Below, one piece after another: positions 1-7,733 of a stretch of DNA of 20,463 nt; within the stretch, counting starts at the first letter, position 1; every line of letters starts with the position of its first letter. The stretch comes from Bacteroidota bacterium (GTDB lineage: Bacteria; Bacteroidota; Ignavibacteria; Ignavibacteriales; Melioribacteraceae), in assembly GCA_023381535.1 (NCBI GenBank), contig JAMCSN010000157.1:1-20463 (forward strand), written 5' to 3'. The notes below the pieces were generated by a model, which searched no databases, was not told the origin of the DNA, and was given only the letters and a program-made list of their open reading frames with translations. Both the position numbers and the translations under genes were made by a program.

Positions 1-67
1 AGTGACCTTAGATAAGACATTTACCAGTTTAGATTAGCTGTTTTCACTTTCCCATGGTAAGATTTAC

Positions 68-124
68 TTTTGAGGCAATGACTATTTTTTCTATCATCTA
101 CGGTTAGTTTTTTTTTGAGGCAAT
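68..124. repeat. Two copies of a 12-bp word in the AT-rich leader
   Basis: The word TTTTGAGGCAAT occurs at 68-79 and again at 113-124, 45 bases apart. The second copy is preceded by a run of nine T (108-116), and a further run of ten T lies at 148-157. The whole stretch 1-227 has no convincing gene: the few ATG codons run into stops within a few codons. The repeats may be remnants of a recombination or integration event next to the toxin-antitoxin-chaperone genes, or chance in very T-rich DNA. Confidence 0.4.
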
Positions 125-227
125 CCGATGTAGCCTAGCCAGTTATATTTTTTTTTTGATAAATTTAACTTATATTATCTGAAACATTTGTTTAAATTTA
201 ACGTCAAATAATTTTAGTTGTTTACAT

Positions 228-734
228 TTGAATCGTATATGTTATCAAACCGTTGAAAAAAGAAGAATTAGGACAGATTCTGCAATTTATTGTTCAAAAC
301 CAAATGCATGGCTTGGCTCTGGTTATTATTTCTGGTTAAACGAAAATGATACTTTGAAATGGGGTCAAGAATCAGATTATTATAGAACTGGTTATTTTGA
401 AACTTATAAATCTGAAATTTCTTTCGATAATGTACTGAATACTGTTTTTAATGAAAATGATTATAATTTTTTCTTAAAAACGATTGAGATGGCGGCTACT
501 TATTTCATAAAAAAAATAAATGAGCGGCCAACTATAAAGCAAATAAATGATTATTTTAGAGAAAAAGGTATTTGGAAAAGTATTGATGGAATTTTATTCC
601 AAGATTTACCCAGGAATGAAACTTATGTTTTAGTACAGGAGTTATACTATAAAAAAAGGATACAACTTGTTGTATATAATAAAGATATCATTCTTTCATT
701 TGATTTCCATTTAGAAGGAGCTTGTTTGAAATGA
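228..734 (+). CDS. Putative ADP-ribosyltransferase-fold toxin of a toxin-antitoxin-chaperone module (CmdT-like)
   Basis: The product has 168 residues from a TTG start. I see a pattern like that of small bacterial ADP-ribosyltransferase-like proteins of the DUF3990 kind: an N-terminal Y-Q-T (residues 6-8) where a YHG/YHQT motif would sit, then WLGSGYYFW (28-36) and LKWG (43-46), resembling the second NAD-binding tyrosine motif and its helix. C-terminal segments are IDGILFQDLPRNE (119-131) and RIQLVVYNKDII (144-155); the Gln there or a nearby acidic residue could be the third catalytic position. From family knowledge such enzymes use NAD to modify protein or nucleic acid; in CmdTAC the target is mRNA. 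Its stop overlaps the next start (ATGA at 731-734), and a SecB-like gene follows, which supports a toxin role. The start is doubtful: the frame is open from 183 but contains no ATG, and TTG at 228 has no ribosome site. The N-terminus may be short or damaged. Family assignment rests on motifs, not a search. Confidence 0.6.
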   Translation: MNRICYQTVEKRRIRTDSAIYCSKPNAWLGSGYYFWLNENDTLKWGQESDYYRTGYFETYKSEISFDNVLNTVFNENDYNFFLKTIEMAATYFIKKINERPTIKQINDYFREKGIWKSIDGILFQDLPRNETYVLVQELYYKKRIQLVVYNKDIILSFDFHLEGACLK

Positions 735-970
735 TTAATTATGATGAAATAGAAAAATTATTAATCGAAACATTAGAAAAAGAAACACCGGAAAGTCTCA
801 GACATTGGCTTGACAAAAAGAAAAAAGAGGAACGATTAGCTAATTTAGGAGAAGGTGAATATCAATACTTAGATGTTGAATCTGCATCATTCTGCCATGA
901 ACCAAATTCGACAAATGCCGAAACGCCAACGATAAATGCTGGTGAGTATTATTATTTTGTAGCAGCATAA
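731..970 (+). CDS. Putative antitoxin of the TAC module, with hydrophobic C-terminal tail
   Basis: This codes for 79 residues from ATG 731, which has a good ribosome site AGAAGGAG (713-720) ten bases upstream; a TTG at 722 is too close to that site to be the start. The N-terminal half is strongly charged and probably helical (about residues 4-38, with KKKKEER near 30). The second half is low in predicted structure and ends in GEYYYFVAA, an unusual run of aromatic and hydrophobic residues for a soluble small protein. I do not recognise a domain. Its position between a putative toxin and a SecB-like chaperone, with overlaps on both sides (ATGA at 731-734, TAATG at 968-972), points to an antitoxin. 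By analogy with chaperone-dependent antitoxins, whose C-terminal chaperone-addiction region makes them unstable unless SecB-like protein binds it, the tail here is the likely addiction segment. The role is inference from context. Confidence 0.6.
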   Translation: MINYDEIEKLLIETLEKETPESLRHWLDKKKKEERLANLGEGEYQYLDVESASFCHEPNSTNAETPTINAGEYYYFVAA

Positions 971-1431
971 TGGAAATAAAAGATCAGCCCAAATTAAGAT
1001 TTCTAGGAGTGGATATAATGAATGTTATATTCACTTCAGCGAGTTTAAAAAAGGAATCGAAGATTGATATCCAAGTAGAGCCACAGGTTTTTATACCTGC
1101 CGAAAATCCTGAAACATTCAAAATTATTATGAAGGTTAATCTGACTGGTGAAGAAAATTTCCGGTTAGAATTGGTTGCTGTTGGTAATTTTGAAGTTTCT
1201 ACTTCAGAAGAAATAACTCCAGAAATAAGAAAAAATCTTATAAATGCTAACGCAACTGCTATAATGTTTCCTTATATACGATCGTTTATTTCAACTTTCA
1301 CAGCAAATTTAGGCAATACTACTGGTGCTATTACTATTCCTACTAAATTTTTTAAAGGAGAAATAAAAGAATTTGTTCCTACCTCAGAAAATATTTTATT
1401 GAATAATTCTGTGAACAAGATCATTAATTAA
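970..1431 (+). CDS. SecB-like chaperone of the TAC module (CmdC-like)
   Basis: The 153-residue product is about the length of E. coli SecB (155). The SecB-like core is visible: a first strand LRFLGVDIMNVIF (residues 9-21), a strand pair around VEPQVFIP and FKIIMKVNLTG, then FEVSTSEEITPEIRKNL (74-90) and the helix with FPYIRSFISTFT (100-111), ending with ITIPTKFF (121-128), like the F/P-rich strand that follows in SecB. Canonical SecB keeps exported proteins unfolded for SecA; SecB-like proteins next to toxin-antitoxin pairs instead stabilise the antitoxin. The gene is last of three overlapping genes, so the second role is favoured. The start at 970 overlaps the previous stop (TAATG). An internal ATG at 1018 has a much better ribosome site (AGGAG 1005-1009), but starting there would remove most of the first strand, so I keep 970; both may be used. 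Confidence 0.8.
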   Translation: MEIKDQPKLRFLGVDIMNVIFTSASLKKESKIDIQVEPQVFIPAENPETFKIIMKVNLTGEENFRLELVAVGNFEVSTSEEITPEIRKNLINANATAIMFPYIRSFISTFTANLGNTTGAITIPTKFFKGEIKEFVPTSENILLNNSVNKIIN

Positions 1432-1451
1432 ACTTTCTAGAAAAACTGCCA

Positions 1452-1475
1452 TTTTATTTCCTTTATAAAATAAAA
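1452..1475 (+). terminator. Weak AT-only hairpin after the SecB-like gene
   Basis: TTTTATTT (1452-1459) and AAATAAAA (1468-1475) form an 8-bp stem with an 8-base loop, 20 bases past the chaperone stop. With no G-C pair and no following T-run, it could only be a weak terminator, or chance in AT-rich DNA. The gap 1432-1568 shows nothing else clear. Confidence 0.25.
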
Positions 1476-1568
1476 CTGAGACATTGCCGCACTATTCATT
1501 CATTTGATAACCAAAGTAACCTTCTCTATATTTGCTTCGCATTTTAAAACATCTAAAGACATTTCTTT

Positions 1569-2819
1569 TTGAAAAATATCAAGATCACACAACTTTCCAA
1601 CGGTATAAAAGTAATCTCCGAGAAAATAAACTATGTAAATTCTTTCTCGCTTGGATTCTGGTTCAATGTAGGTTCGCGGGATGAATCGCCGGAGAACAGC
1701 GGCATTTGTCATTTTCTGGAACACATGTTTTTTAAAGGAACGAAAAAACGCTCGGCAAGAAAAATTGCCGAAGATATTGAATCTCTTGGCGGATATTTAA
1801 ACGCGTTCACCTCCAAAGAACATACATGTTTTTACGGAAGAGGATTAAACAGGCATCTCGAAAAAACATTTGAGGTTCTGTCCGACATGGTTCAGAATTC
1901 CGTGTTCAATCCAAAGGAGATCGAGAAAGAATCCAAAGTTGTAATTGACGAATTATACGACATCGAGGATTCACCGGAAGAATTAATATTCGACAAGTTT
2001 GAAAGCAACGTATTTGCCGGCAACTCGCTCGGCATGCCGATTATCGGCACGGAAAAAAATCTGCGTTCGTTCAAACAAAAAGATCTAATCAACTTTGTAA
2101 AAGAGAATTACACAGCCGATAGATTTTTCATTGTAGCATCCGGTAATATCGAACACAATGATTTGATCAAATACGCAAAAAAATATGTTACAAAGAAATT
2201 CAAACTTGAGAACAACAAGAAGCGTGATTTGGTCATCACTCCAACGACTGATCTTTATGTTGAAAAAGATACTCAGCAAGTACATTACATTTTAGGCAAG
2301 CCGACATACGGAATCAAAGAGAAAAAAAGAAATGCCGTGAGCGTTCTCTCTCATATTCTGGGAGAAGGAAGCAGTTCACGTATGTTTCAGAAAATCCGAG
2401 AAGAAAATGGAATAGCATACCAGATAAATACTTTTGTCAATTCCTTCTTTGATATTTCAACATTTGGAGTTTATTTATCAACCAACGACAAGTCTGTACA
2501 TAAAGCCGAGGATTTAATTTTTGAGGAACTGGAAAAAATCAAAAAGAAAAAAGTAGGACAGATAGAATTAAGCCGCGCAAAAGAATACCTGATTGGAAGT
2601 ATGCTGATGAGTTTGGAAAGCACTACTAATAGAATGTTGAGATTAGCTCAATCGACAATCTATTTTGGAAAGATTAAGTCTGTGGAAGAAACGGTTAAAG
2701 ATATTCAAGCGGTGTCGCCGGAAGAAATTAGAAATTTATCTAACGAAATATTTGAAAATGGTACCTTAACAAGAGTAATTTTGTCTTCGAAAAATTTACT
2801 TCTTCAGAAAGTTGCCTAA
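1569..2819 (+). CDS. M16-family zinc metallopeptidase (processing-peptidase-like)
   Basis: The 416-residue product is a typical single-chain M16B peptidase. The inverted zinc motif HFLEH is present (His48, Glu51, His52), with the third ligand Glu128 in ESKVVIDELYDI exactly 76 residues on, as the family requires, so the active site is intact. The opening TQLSNGIKVISE and the segment GFWFNVGSRDE are standard for the family. The C-terminal half (about residues 225-416) is the second M16 domain with GEGSSSRMFQKIREENGIAY. Bacterial relatives degrade peptides or act as quality-control proteases. The start is TTG 1569; a stop lies in frame at 1554-1556 and no ATG fits, and the N-terminus then matches the family well, although the ribosome site is poor. 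The stop overlaps the ribosome site of nuoG, so the gene is probably cotranscribed with nuoGHI. Confidence 0.9.
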   Translation: MKNIKITQLSNGIKVISEKINYVNSFSLGFWFNVGSRDESPENSGICHFLEHMFFKGTKKRSARKIAEDIESLGGYLNAFTSKEHTCFYGRGLNRHLEKTFEVLSDMVQNSVFNPKEIEKESKVVIDELYDIEDSPEELIFDKFESNVFAGNSLGMPIIGTEKNLRSFKQKDLINFVKENYTADRFFIVASGNIEHNDLIKYAKKYVTKKFKLENNKKRDLVITPTTDLYVEKDTQQVHYILGKPTYGIKEKKRNAVSVLSHILGEGSSSRMFQKIREENGIAYQINTFVNSFFDISTFGVYLSTNDKSVHKAEDLIFEELEKIKKKKVGQIELSRAKEYLIGSMLMSLESTTNRMLRLAQSTIYFGKIKSVEETVKDIQAVSPEEIRNLSNEIFENGTLTRVILSSKNLLLQKVA

Positions 2820-2829
2820 GGATAGCAAA

Positions 2830-4503
2830 ATGCCGACATTGACTGTTGACGGAAAGCAAATCGAATTTAAACAAGGACAAACAGTAATTGAAGCAGCAAG
2901 AAATGCCGGGATAGACATTCCACATTTCTGCTGGCATCCGAGTTTATCGATCTCCGGTAACTGCCGCGTATGTTTAGTCGAAATTGAAAAAATGCCGAAG
3001 CTCGTAATCGCATGTTCAACTTACGCCGCCGATGGAATGGTAGTTCAAACACATTCGCAGAAAGCCGATGAAGCAAGAAACGCTGTGATGGAATTTATTC
3101 TTATCAATCATCCGCTCGATTGCCCGATCTGCGATGAAGCCGGCGAATGCAAACTTCAGGAATATGCGTACGACAACGGCAAGGGTGAAAGCCGCTTTGA
3201 AGAAATTAAAAACAGAAAAGAAAAACGCGTTCAGCTTGGTCCTTACATAAAGTTCGACGGCGAACGCTGCATATCGTGTTCACGCTGCATACGTTTCTCC
3301 GATGAAATTGCAAAACAAAATCAGCTCACGTTCGTTCAGCGCGGAGATCATGTTACGATTACAACTTTCCCCGGCGAGTCGTTCGATAATCCGTACACTT
3401 TAAACACAACCGATATTTGTCCCGTTGGCGCGCTCACAAATCAAGATTTTAGATTTAAATCGCGCGTGTGGGAAATGTCTAAAACAGATTCCGTTTGTAT
3501 CGGATGCGCGCGCGGATGCAATACCGAAATTTGGGTCCGCAATAATCAGATTCTAAGATTAACTCCGCGACACAATGAAGAAGTTAACAATTATTGGATG
3601 TGCGACAAAGGAAGATTAGAAACTTTCAAACATGTAAATGCCGATGACAGAGTTGACGGCGCATATATTAGAAAAGAAGGACAGCTTCAAAAAACCGAAT
3701 GGGATAACGCGATAAAAATTACCGCAAAGAAAATCAAAGAATTTAAGAGCGGCGAAATCGCGTTTCTTGGTTCTGCTTACGGAACATGTGAAGATAATTA
3801 TGCAATGGTGAAATTTGCAAAGGCGCTTGGAGTAACAAGTATTGATTTTGCAAAGCATGTGGTTGAAGGAGATCAAGATGATATTTTGATCAGAGAAGAT
3901 AAAACGCCGAATTCTTTAGGTGCTGAATTAGTGGGAGTAAAACCGTCTTCCGGCGGAATGCGTCTCGAAGGAATTTTGAGAGCTATCAAAGATGGAAAGA
4001 TTAAAGCGCTTTATGTAATGGAAGATGATCCGGCATCGTTCAGCGAGGAATTTGAACAAGCAATAAGCAAACTTGATTTATTGATTGTACATGCGACGAA
4101 TCAAAATAAAACCACAGCATTGGCAGATGTTGTTTTCGGCGCGTCGGCGTATGCAGAAAAGAACGGCACGTTTGTGAATTTCCAAGGAAGAGTTCAGCGT
4201 ATTCGTCCGGCAGTTTCAACTACTGAAATGGATAGAGCCATTGACGGAATGAACATGAGCCGTTGGGATAAATTCGGTACGAAGTTCGACCGCTGGATGC
4301 AAGGACATAAATTTAACGCGAAACCAAGCTGGAAAATTTTTACTTCTCTTTCTGCACAGCTCGGACATAAATTGAAATATGAAATGGCAGAAAATATTTT
4401 TGCGGAGATTTCAAATTCTGTCGAAGCGTTCAAAGGTTTGGATTACGATGATGTTGGCGAGCATGGAGCTCAATTAGAAATAAAACAAACAGCAACAGTT
4501 TAA
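2830..4503 (+). CDS. nuoG: NADH-quinone oxidoreductase subunit G (short form)
   Basis: The protein has 557 residues from ATG 2830 (AAGGA at 2818-2822; an upstream TTG at 2812 lacks a site). It is the iron-sulfur subunit of the peripheral arm of complex I that passes electrons from NADH towards quinone. Cluster motifs are all visible: 2Fe-2S (Cys34, 45, 48, 62), His-Cys3 4Fe-4S (His94, Cys98, 101, 107), a second 4Fe-4S (Cys147, 150, 153, 197) and the CxxCxxxC...C motif of the molybdopterin-oxidoreductase-like domain (Cys223, 226, 230, 258), i.e. the N7-type site. The C-terminal molybdopterin-like domain is much shorter than in E. coli NuoG (about 900 residues), as in several Bacteroidota-related forms; it ends with an Asn/Thr-rich pterin-domain remnant (HATNQNKTTALADVV). 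It sits ten bases after the M16 gene and 15 before nuoH. Confidence 0.93.
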   Translation: MPTLTVDGKQIEFKQGQTVIEAARNAGIDIPHFCWHPSLSISGNCRVCLVEIEKMPKLVIACSTYAADGMVVQTHSQKADEARNAVMEFILINHPLDCPICDEAGECKLQEYAYDNGKGESRFEEIKNRKEKRVQLGPYIKFDGERCISCSRCIRFSDEIAKQNQLTFVQRGDHVTITTFPGESFDNPYTLNTTDICPVGALTNQDFRFKSRVWEMSKTDSVCIGCARGCNTEIWVRNNQILRLTPRHNEEVNNYWMCDKGRLETFKHVNADDRVDGAYIRKEGQLQKTEWDNAIKITAKKIKEFKSGEIAFLGSAYGTCEDNYAMVKFAKALGVTSIDFAKHVVEGDQDDILIREDKTPNSLGAELVGVKPSSGGMRLEGILRAIKDGKIKALYVMEDDPASFSEEFEQAISKLDLLIVHATNQNKTTALADVVFGASAYAEKNGTFVNFQGRVQRIRPAVSTTEMDRAIDGMNMSRWDKFGTKFDRWMQGHKFNAKPSWKIFTSLSAQLGHKLKYEMAENIFAEISNSVEAFKGLDYDDVGEHGAQLEIKQTATV

Positions 4504-4518
4504 CCGGAGTTCGTCTTA

Positions 4519-5550
4519 ATGAACATTTGGGAAATAATAATTATCTCGGTAGTCAAAATTTTGATTGCACTTGTAGCTATGCTGCTTACAGTTGCATATC
4601 TCGTTTACTTTGAAAGAAAGATCAGCGCGTGGGTACAGAACAGAGTCGGTCCAAATCGTGTTGGTCCGTTAGGATTGCTTCAACCCTTTGCGGATGTTTT
4701 TAAACTATTATTGAAAGAAGATATTGTACCGACGGCTTCCAATAAAGTGCTTCACACTTTGGCTCCGTTCATCGCAGTCTTTGTTGGATTCGCAACTTAC
4801 GCTGTAATTCCGATTGGTCCGCCGATAGAACTTTTTGGATACAAAATAAATTTATTCATGGCAGATGTTAACATTGGAATTCTTTACGTGCTTGCGTTAA
4901 CGTCACTCGGAGTTTATGGAATAACTTTTGCCGGCTGGTCATCGGGAAGCAAATATTCTTTACTCGGCGGAATCCGTTCTTCGGCTCAAATGATTTCGTA
5001 TGAAGTCTCAATGGGTTTTTCAATTGCTGGAGTTTTATTGTTATCGCAATCGTTAAGTCCGGTGCAAATTGTTGCCGCTCAATACGGCTGGATGTGGAAC
5101 GCAATTGTTCAGCCGATCGGATTTATCACGTTTGTGGTTTCGGCATTTGCAGAAACAAACAGATTGCCGTTCGATTTACCGGAAGCTGAACCGGAACTCG
5201 TCGGCGGTTATCACACCGAATATAGTTCGTTCAAGTTCGCCGGATTCTTTCTTGCCGAGTACGCGAACATGATTATTGCCAGCGCGATGATCGTTACACT
5301 TTATCTCGGCGGATGGCAAGTTCCTTACATTGACAAATTAGGATTGGGAGTTACTGCTACGACCTTGATTCAAATTGCATCGTTCTTTGTGAAGAGTGCC
5401 GCAATACTATTTTTCTTTATTTGGGTTCGCTGGTCTCTGCCGCGTTTCCGATACGATCAATTAATGAGTCTCGGCTGGAAAGTTATGTTTCCGCTTGCGC
5501 TGATAAATATTGTTTGGGTTGCCGCATTGATAATGATCTTCCATCTTTAG
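4519..5550 (+). CDS. nuoH: NADH-quinone oxidoreductase subunit H
   Basis: This 343-residue membrane protein is the ND1-type subunit of complex I that forms part of the quinone-binding cavity at the junction of the two arms. Diagnostic stretches are YFERKISAWVQNRVGPNRVG (residues 30-49), the following LLQPFADVFKLLLKED, the first acidic quinone-channel loop SYEVSMGF, and AETNRLPFDLPEAEPELVGG, followed by YHTEYSSFKFAGFFLAEY. About eight hydrophobic membrane segments can be drawn. The length is normal for the family. ATG 4519 has GGAG at 4506-4509. It lies between nuoG and nuoI in the common G-H-I order. Confidence 0.96.
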   Translation: MNIWEIIIISVVKILIALVAMLLTVAYLVYFERKISAWVQNRVGPNRVGPLGLLQPFADVFKLLLKEDIVPTASNKVLHTLAPFIAVFVGFATYAVIPIGPPIELFGYKINLFMADVNIGILYVLALTSLGVYGITFAGWSSGSKYSLLGGIRSSAQMISYEVSMGFSIAGVLLLSQSLSPVQIVAAQYGWMWNAIVQPIGFITFVVSAFAETNRLPFDLPEAEPELVGGYHTEYSSFKFAGFFLAEYANMIIASAMIVTLYLGGWQVPYIDKLGLGVTATTLIQIASFFVKSAAILFFFIWVRWSLPRFRYDQLMSLGWKVMFPLALINIVWVAALIMIFHL

Positions 5551-5569
5551 AATCTGAAAAGGATTTAAA

Positions 5570-6064
5570 ATGTCGGTTAAGAAAAGAGAAAAAGATTTAA
5601 ACATATTAGGAAAGCTTTACATACCGGAAATTGCAAAAGGTATGGCGCTCACGCTGAAGAATATGTTCCGGCCGAATGTTACGCTTCAATATCCCGAAGT
5701 AAAGTTTGAACCGCCGGCATCTTATCGCGGTCGCCCGGTTTTGGTTCAAGAAAAAAACGGTGTTGAACGTTGTGTTGCGTGCGGTTTATGTTCGCGTGTA
5801 TGCCCGGCATTGGCAATTGAAGTTCAAGCCGGTGAGACGACTGCAGAGAAAGAAAGATATCCGGAAAAATTTGAAATAAATATGCTGCGCTGCATCTTCT
5901 GCGGTTTCTGCGAAGAAGTTTGTCCGGAGGAAGCAATTGTGATGAGCAAAGATTATGAGTTGGTATTTCAGAAGCGCGATGATGCGATTTACGGCAAGGA
6001 TAAACTTTTGGTTCCGGTTGATAATCTTAGAGACCGATTGGAATTTCTACGAAGGTTCAAATAA
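5570..6064 (+). CDS. nuoI: NADH-quinone oxidoreductase subunit I
   Basis: The 164-residue product has two 4Fe-4S ferredoxin motifs of the form CxxCxxCxxxCP: Cys68, 71, 74, 78 ([12 protein letters not shown]) and Cys108, 111, 114, 118 ([12 protein letters not shown]), with the reciprocal ligand pattern of NuoI. It carries clusters N6a and N6b, which relay electrons to the terminal cluster near the quinone site. The N-terminal helix ([20 protein letters not shown]) is the typical amphipathic membrane-contact segment. ATG 5570 has AAAGGA about seven bases upstream. It closes the operon; a terminator follows within 20 bases, so nuoJ-N must lie elsewhere if complex I is complete. Confidence 0.95.
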   Translation: MSVKKREKDLNILGKLYIPEIAKGMALTLKNMFRPNVTLQYPEVKFEPPASYRGRPVLVQEKNGVERCVACGLCSRVCPALAIEVQAGETTAEKERYPEKFEINMLRCIFCGFCEEVCPEEAIVMSKDYELVFQKRDDAIYGKDKLLVPVDNLRDRLEFLRRFK

Positions 6065-6082
6065 GATATTCACTTTTAATCT

Positions 6083-6107
6083 AACCCTGGCTCTGTCGGG
6101 GTTTTTT
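6083..6107 (+). terminator. Rho-independent terminator after nuoI
   Basis: AACCCTGGC (6083-6091) pairs with GTCGGGGTT (6095-6103), including two G-T wobbles, around a three-base loop TCT. A T-run (6102-6107) follows. It begins 19 bases past the nuoI stop and should end the M16-nuoGHI transcript. Confidence 0.8.
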
Positions 6108-6133
6108 GTTTGATGAAAAATTTTGTTAGTTTG
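6105..6133 (+). promoter_or_regulatory. Possible Bacteroidota-type promoter for comM
   Basis: TTAGTTTG (6126-6133) approaches the -7 consensus TAnnTTTG, with a TTTG at 6105-6108 upstream at a slightly short spacing of 17. The twelve bases TTTGAATTAACA (6130-6141) recur exactly at 19290-19301 in the better promoter before the DUF2231-like gene, which lends support. The predicted RNA start would lie shortly before the comM ribosome site. Confidence 0.35.
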
Positions 6134-6157
6134 AATTAACAATTGGGGGAACCCAAA

Positions 6158-7696
6158 ATGTTTTCCAAAGTTCTTTCTGGCTCCACATACGGTATTGATG
6201 CCTACGTTGTAGAAGTTGAAACTCATTTCGAAAAGCAAATCCCGGGTTTTACAATTGTTGGTTTGCCAGATAATGCCGTCAAAGAAAGCCGCGAAAGAGT
6301 AACTGCGGCAATAAAAAATTCCGGTATAGAATTTCCAGTTAAAAAAATTACAATCAATCTTGCGCCTGCAGATATTAAGAAAGAGGGAAGTTCGTTTGAT
6401 CTGCCGATAGCTATTGGAATTTTGTCAGCCGCAGAAATTGTAAATCAAGATTTACTTTCTGAGACATTCATTCTGGGCGAGTTATCACTCGACGGAACTC
6501 TCCGCAAAATAAAAGGTGCACTGCCAATTGCGGTTGAGGCGCGCAAGAAAAAAATAAAACGAGTTATACTTCCCGCCGACTCGGTTAAAGAAGCTTCGAT
6601 AGTTGACGGCATTGAAGTTTACGGTTTGAAAAATTTGAACGAAGTGATACAACTCTTAAACGGCGATGAAGATTTTACTCCGGTCTTCACCGATAAAGAT
6701 GAACTATTTTCTCAGATAAATACTTATCAGCTTGATTTTTCGGATGTGAAGGGACAAGAAAATGTTAAACGCGCATTGGAAATTTCTGCCGCCGGCGGAC
6801 ATAACATTTTGATGATCGGTCCTCCGGGTTCGGGAAAAACTATGCTTGCAAAACGGCTGCCTTCAATTTTGCCGCCGCTCAATTTTGAAGAAGCTCTTGA
6901 AACGACAAAGATTCATTCTGTAGCCGGTATTCTGCAAAAAGATAAAGCGCTGATAACGGAAAGACCATTCCGAAGTCCTCACCACACTGTTTCGGACGCA
7001 GCATTAATCGGAGGCGGAACAATTCCGCGGCCCGGCGAAGTTTCTTATGCTCATCACGGAGTTTTATTTTTGGATGAGCTTCCCGAATTCAAAAAAAATG
7101 TTCTGGAAGTTTTGCGGCAGCCGTTGGAAGATTATAAAGTAACTGTCAGCCGATCAAAAATGTCTTTGGAGTTCCCGGCAAATTTTATGTTAGCTGCTGC
7201 AATGAATCCCTGTCCGTGCGGATATTTTACCGACCCGAATAAAGAATGCACTTGCAACACTTCACAAATTCAAAAATATATGGCAAGAATTTCCGGACCG
7301 CTGCTGGATCGAATTGATATTCACATTGAAGTGCCTGCCGTTAAATTTAAAGAGTTGGCATCGTCATCAAGCGGTGAGAAATCGGCAAACATACGCGAGC
7401 GTGTTATCCTCGCAAGAAAGATTCAGCAAAAAAGATTTGAAGGACTCAAAAGTATTTATAAAAATGCAGACATGAATTCTAAGGAGCTTAGAAAATTTTG
7501 CAAGTTAACCGATCAAAGTGAAGATTTATTAAAGATGGCAATGACTCGTTTAGGACTCTCGGCACGCGCTTACGATAGGATTATCAAGGTCAGCCGCACT
7601 ATTGCCGATTTAGACGGAACAGAAAATATTCAGCCGGCGCACATCTCCGAAGCAATTCAGTACCGTTCGCTCGACCGCGAATTGTGGGGACATTAG
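6158..7696 (+). CDS. comM: ComM/YifB family AAA+ ATPase (Mg-chelatase-like)
   Basis: The product has 512 residues from ATG 6158, with a GGGGGA stretch seven bases upstream; an in-frame TTG at 6143 would put the ribosome site inside the gene. The N-terminal domain (about 1-170) opens with the family signature [15 protein letters not shown] and contains [19 protein letters not shown]. The AAA+ core has Walker A GPPGSGKT (221-228), the segment [17 protein letters not shown] (271-287) and Walker [11 protein letters not shown] (301-310). A CPC...CTC cysteine cluster (352-366) and the C-terminal Mg-chelatase domain ([19 protein letters not shown]) follow. Members act as hexameric DNA branch-migration helicases that help integrate incoming DNA during transformation. 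It stands alone between a terminator and cmk. Full length and intact by all motifs. Confidence 0.93.
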   Translation: MFSKVLSGSTYGIDAYVVEVETHFEKQIPGFTIVGLPDNAVKESRERVTAAIKNSGIEFPVKKITINLAPADIKKEGSSFDLPIAIGILSAAEIVNQDLLSETFILGELSLDGTLRKIKGALPIAVEARKKKIKRVILPADSVKEASIVDGIEVYGLKNLNEVIQLLNGDEDFTPVFTDKDELFSQINTYQLDFSDVKGQENVKRALEISAAGGHNILMIGPPGSGKTMLAKRLPSILPPLNFEEALETTKIHSVAGILQKDKALITERPFRSPHHTVSDAALIGGGTIPRPGEVSYAHHGVLFLDELPEFKKNVLEVLRQPLEDYKVTVSRSKMSLEFPANFMLAAAMNPCPCGYFTDPNKECTCNTSQIQKYMARISGPLLDRIDIHIEVPAVKFKELASSSSGEKSANIRERVILARKIQQKRFEGLKSIYKNADMNSKELRKFCKLTDQSEDLLKMAMTRLGLSARAYDRIIKVSRTIADLDGTENIQPAHISEAIQYRSLDRELWGH

Positions 7697-7733
7697 GCGC
7701 TAATCCACCCAGTATCATCAATAGAACTTTAAA

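Noticed and set aside
65..72. TACTTTTG as a promoter element in the left leader
   Set aside because: No TTTG partner at the right distance (TTTC there), and the RNA leader to the toxin gene would be unusually long; kept only as a possibility.
223..230. TACATTTG as a promoter -7 element for the toxin gene
   Set aside because: It overlaps the only possible start codon, and no TTTG lies 19-21 bases upstream; the nearest (187-190) is 32 bases away.
1452..1475. Hairpin after the SecB-like gene as a strong terminator
   Set aside because: Only A-T pairs and no T-run; retained as a low-confidence feature only.
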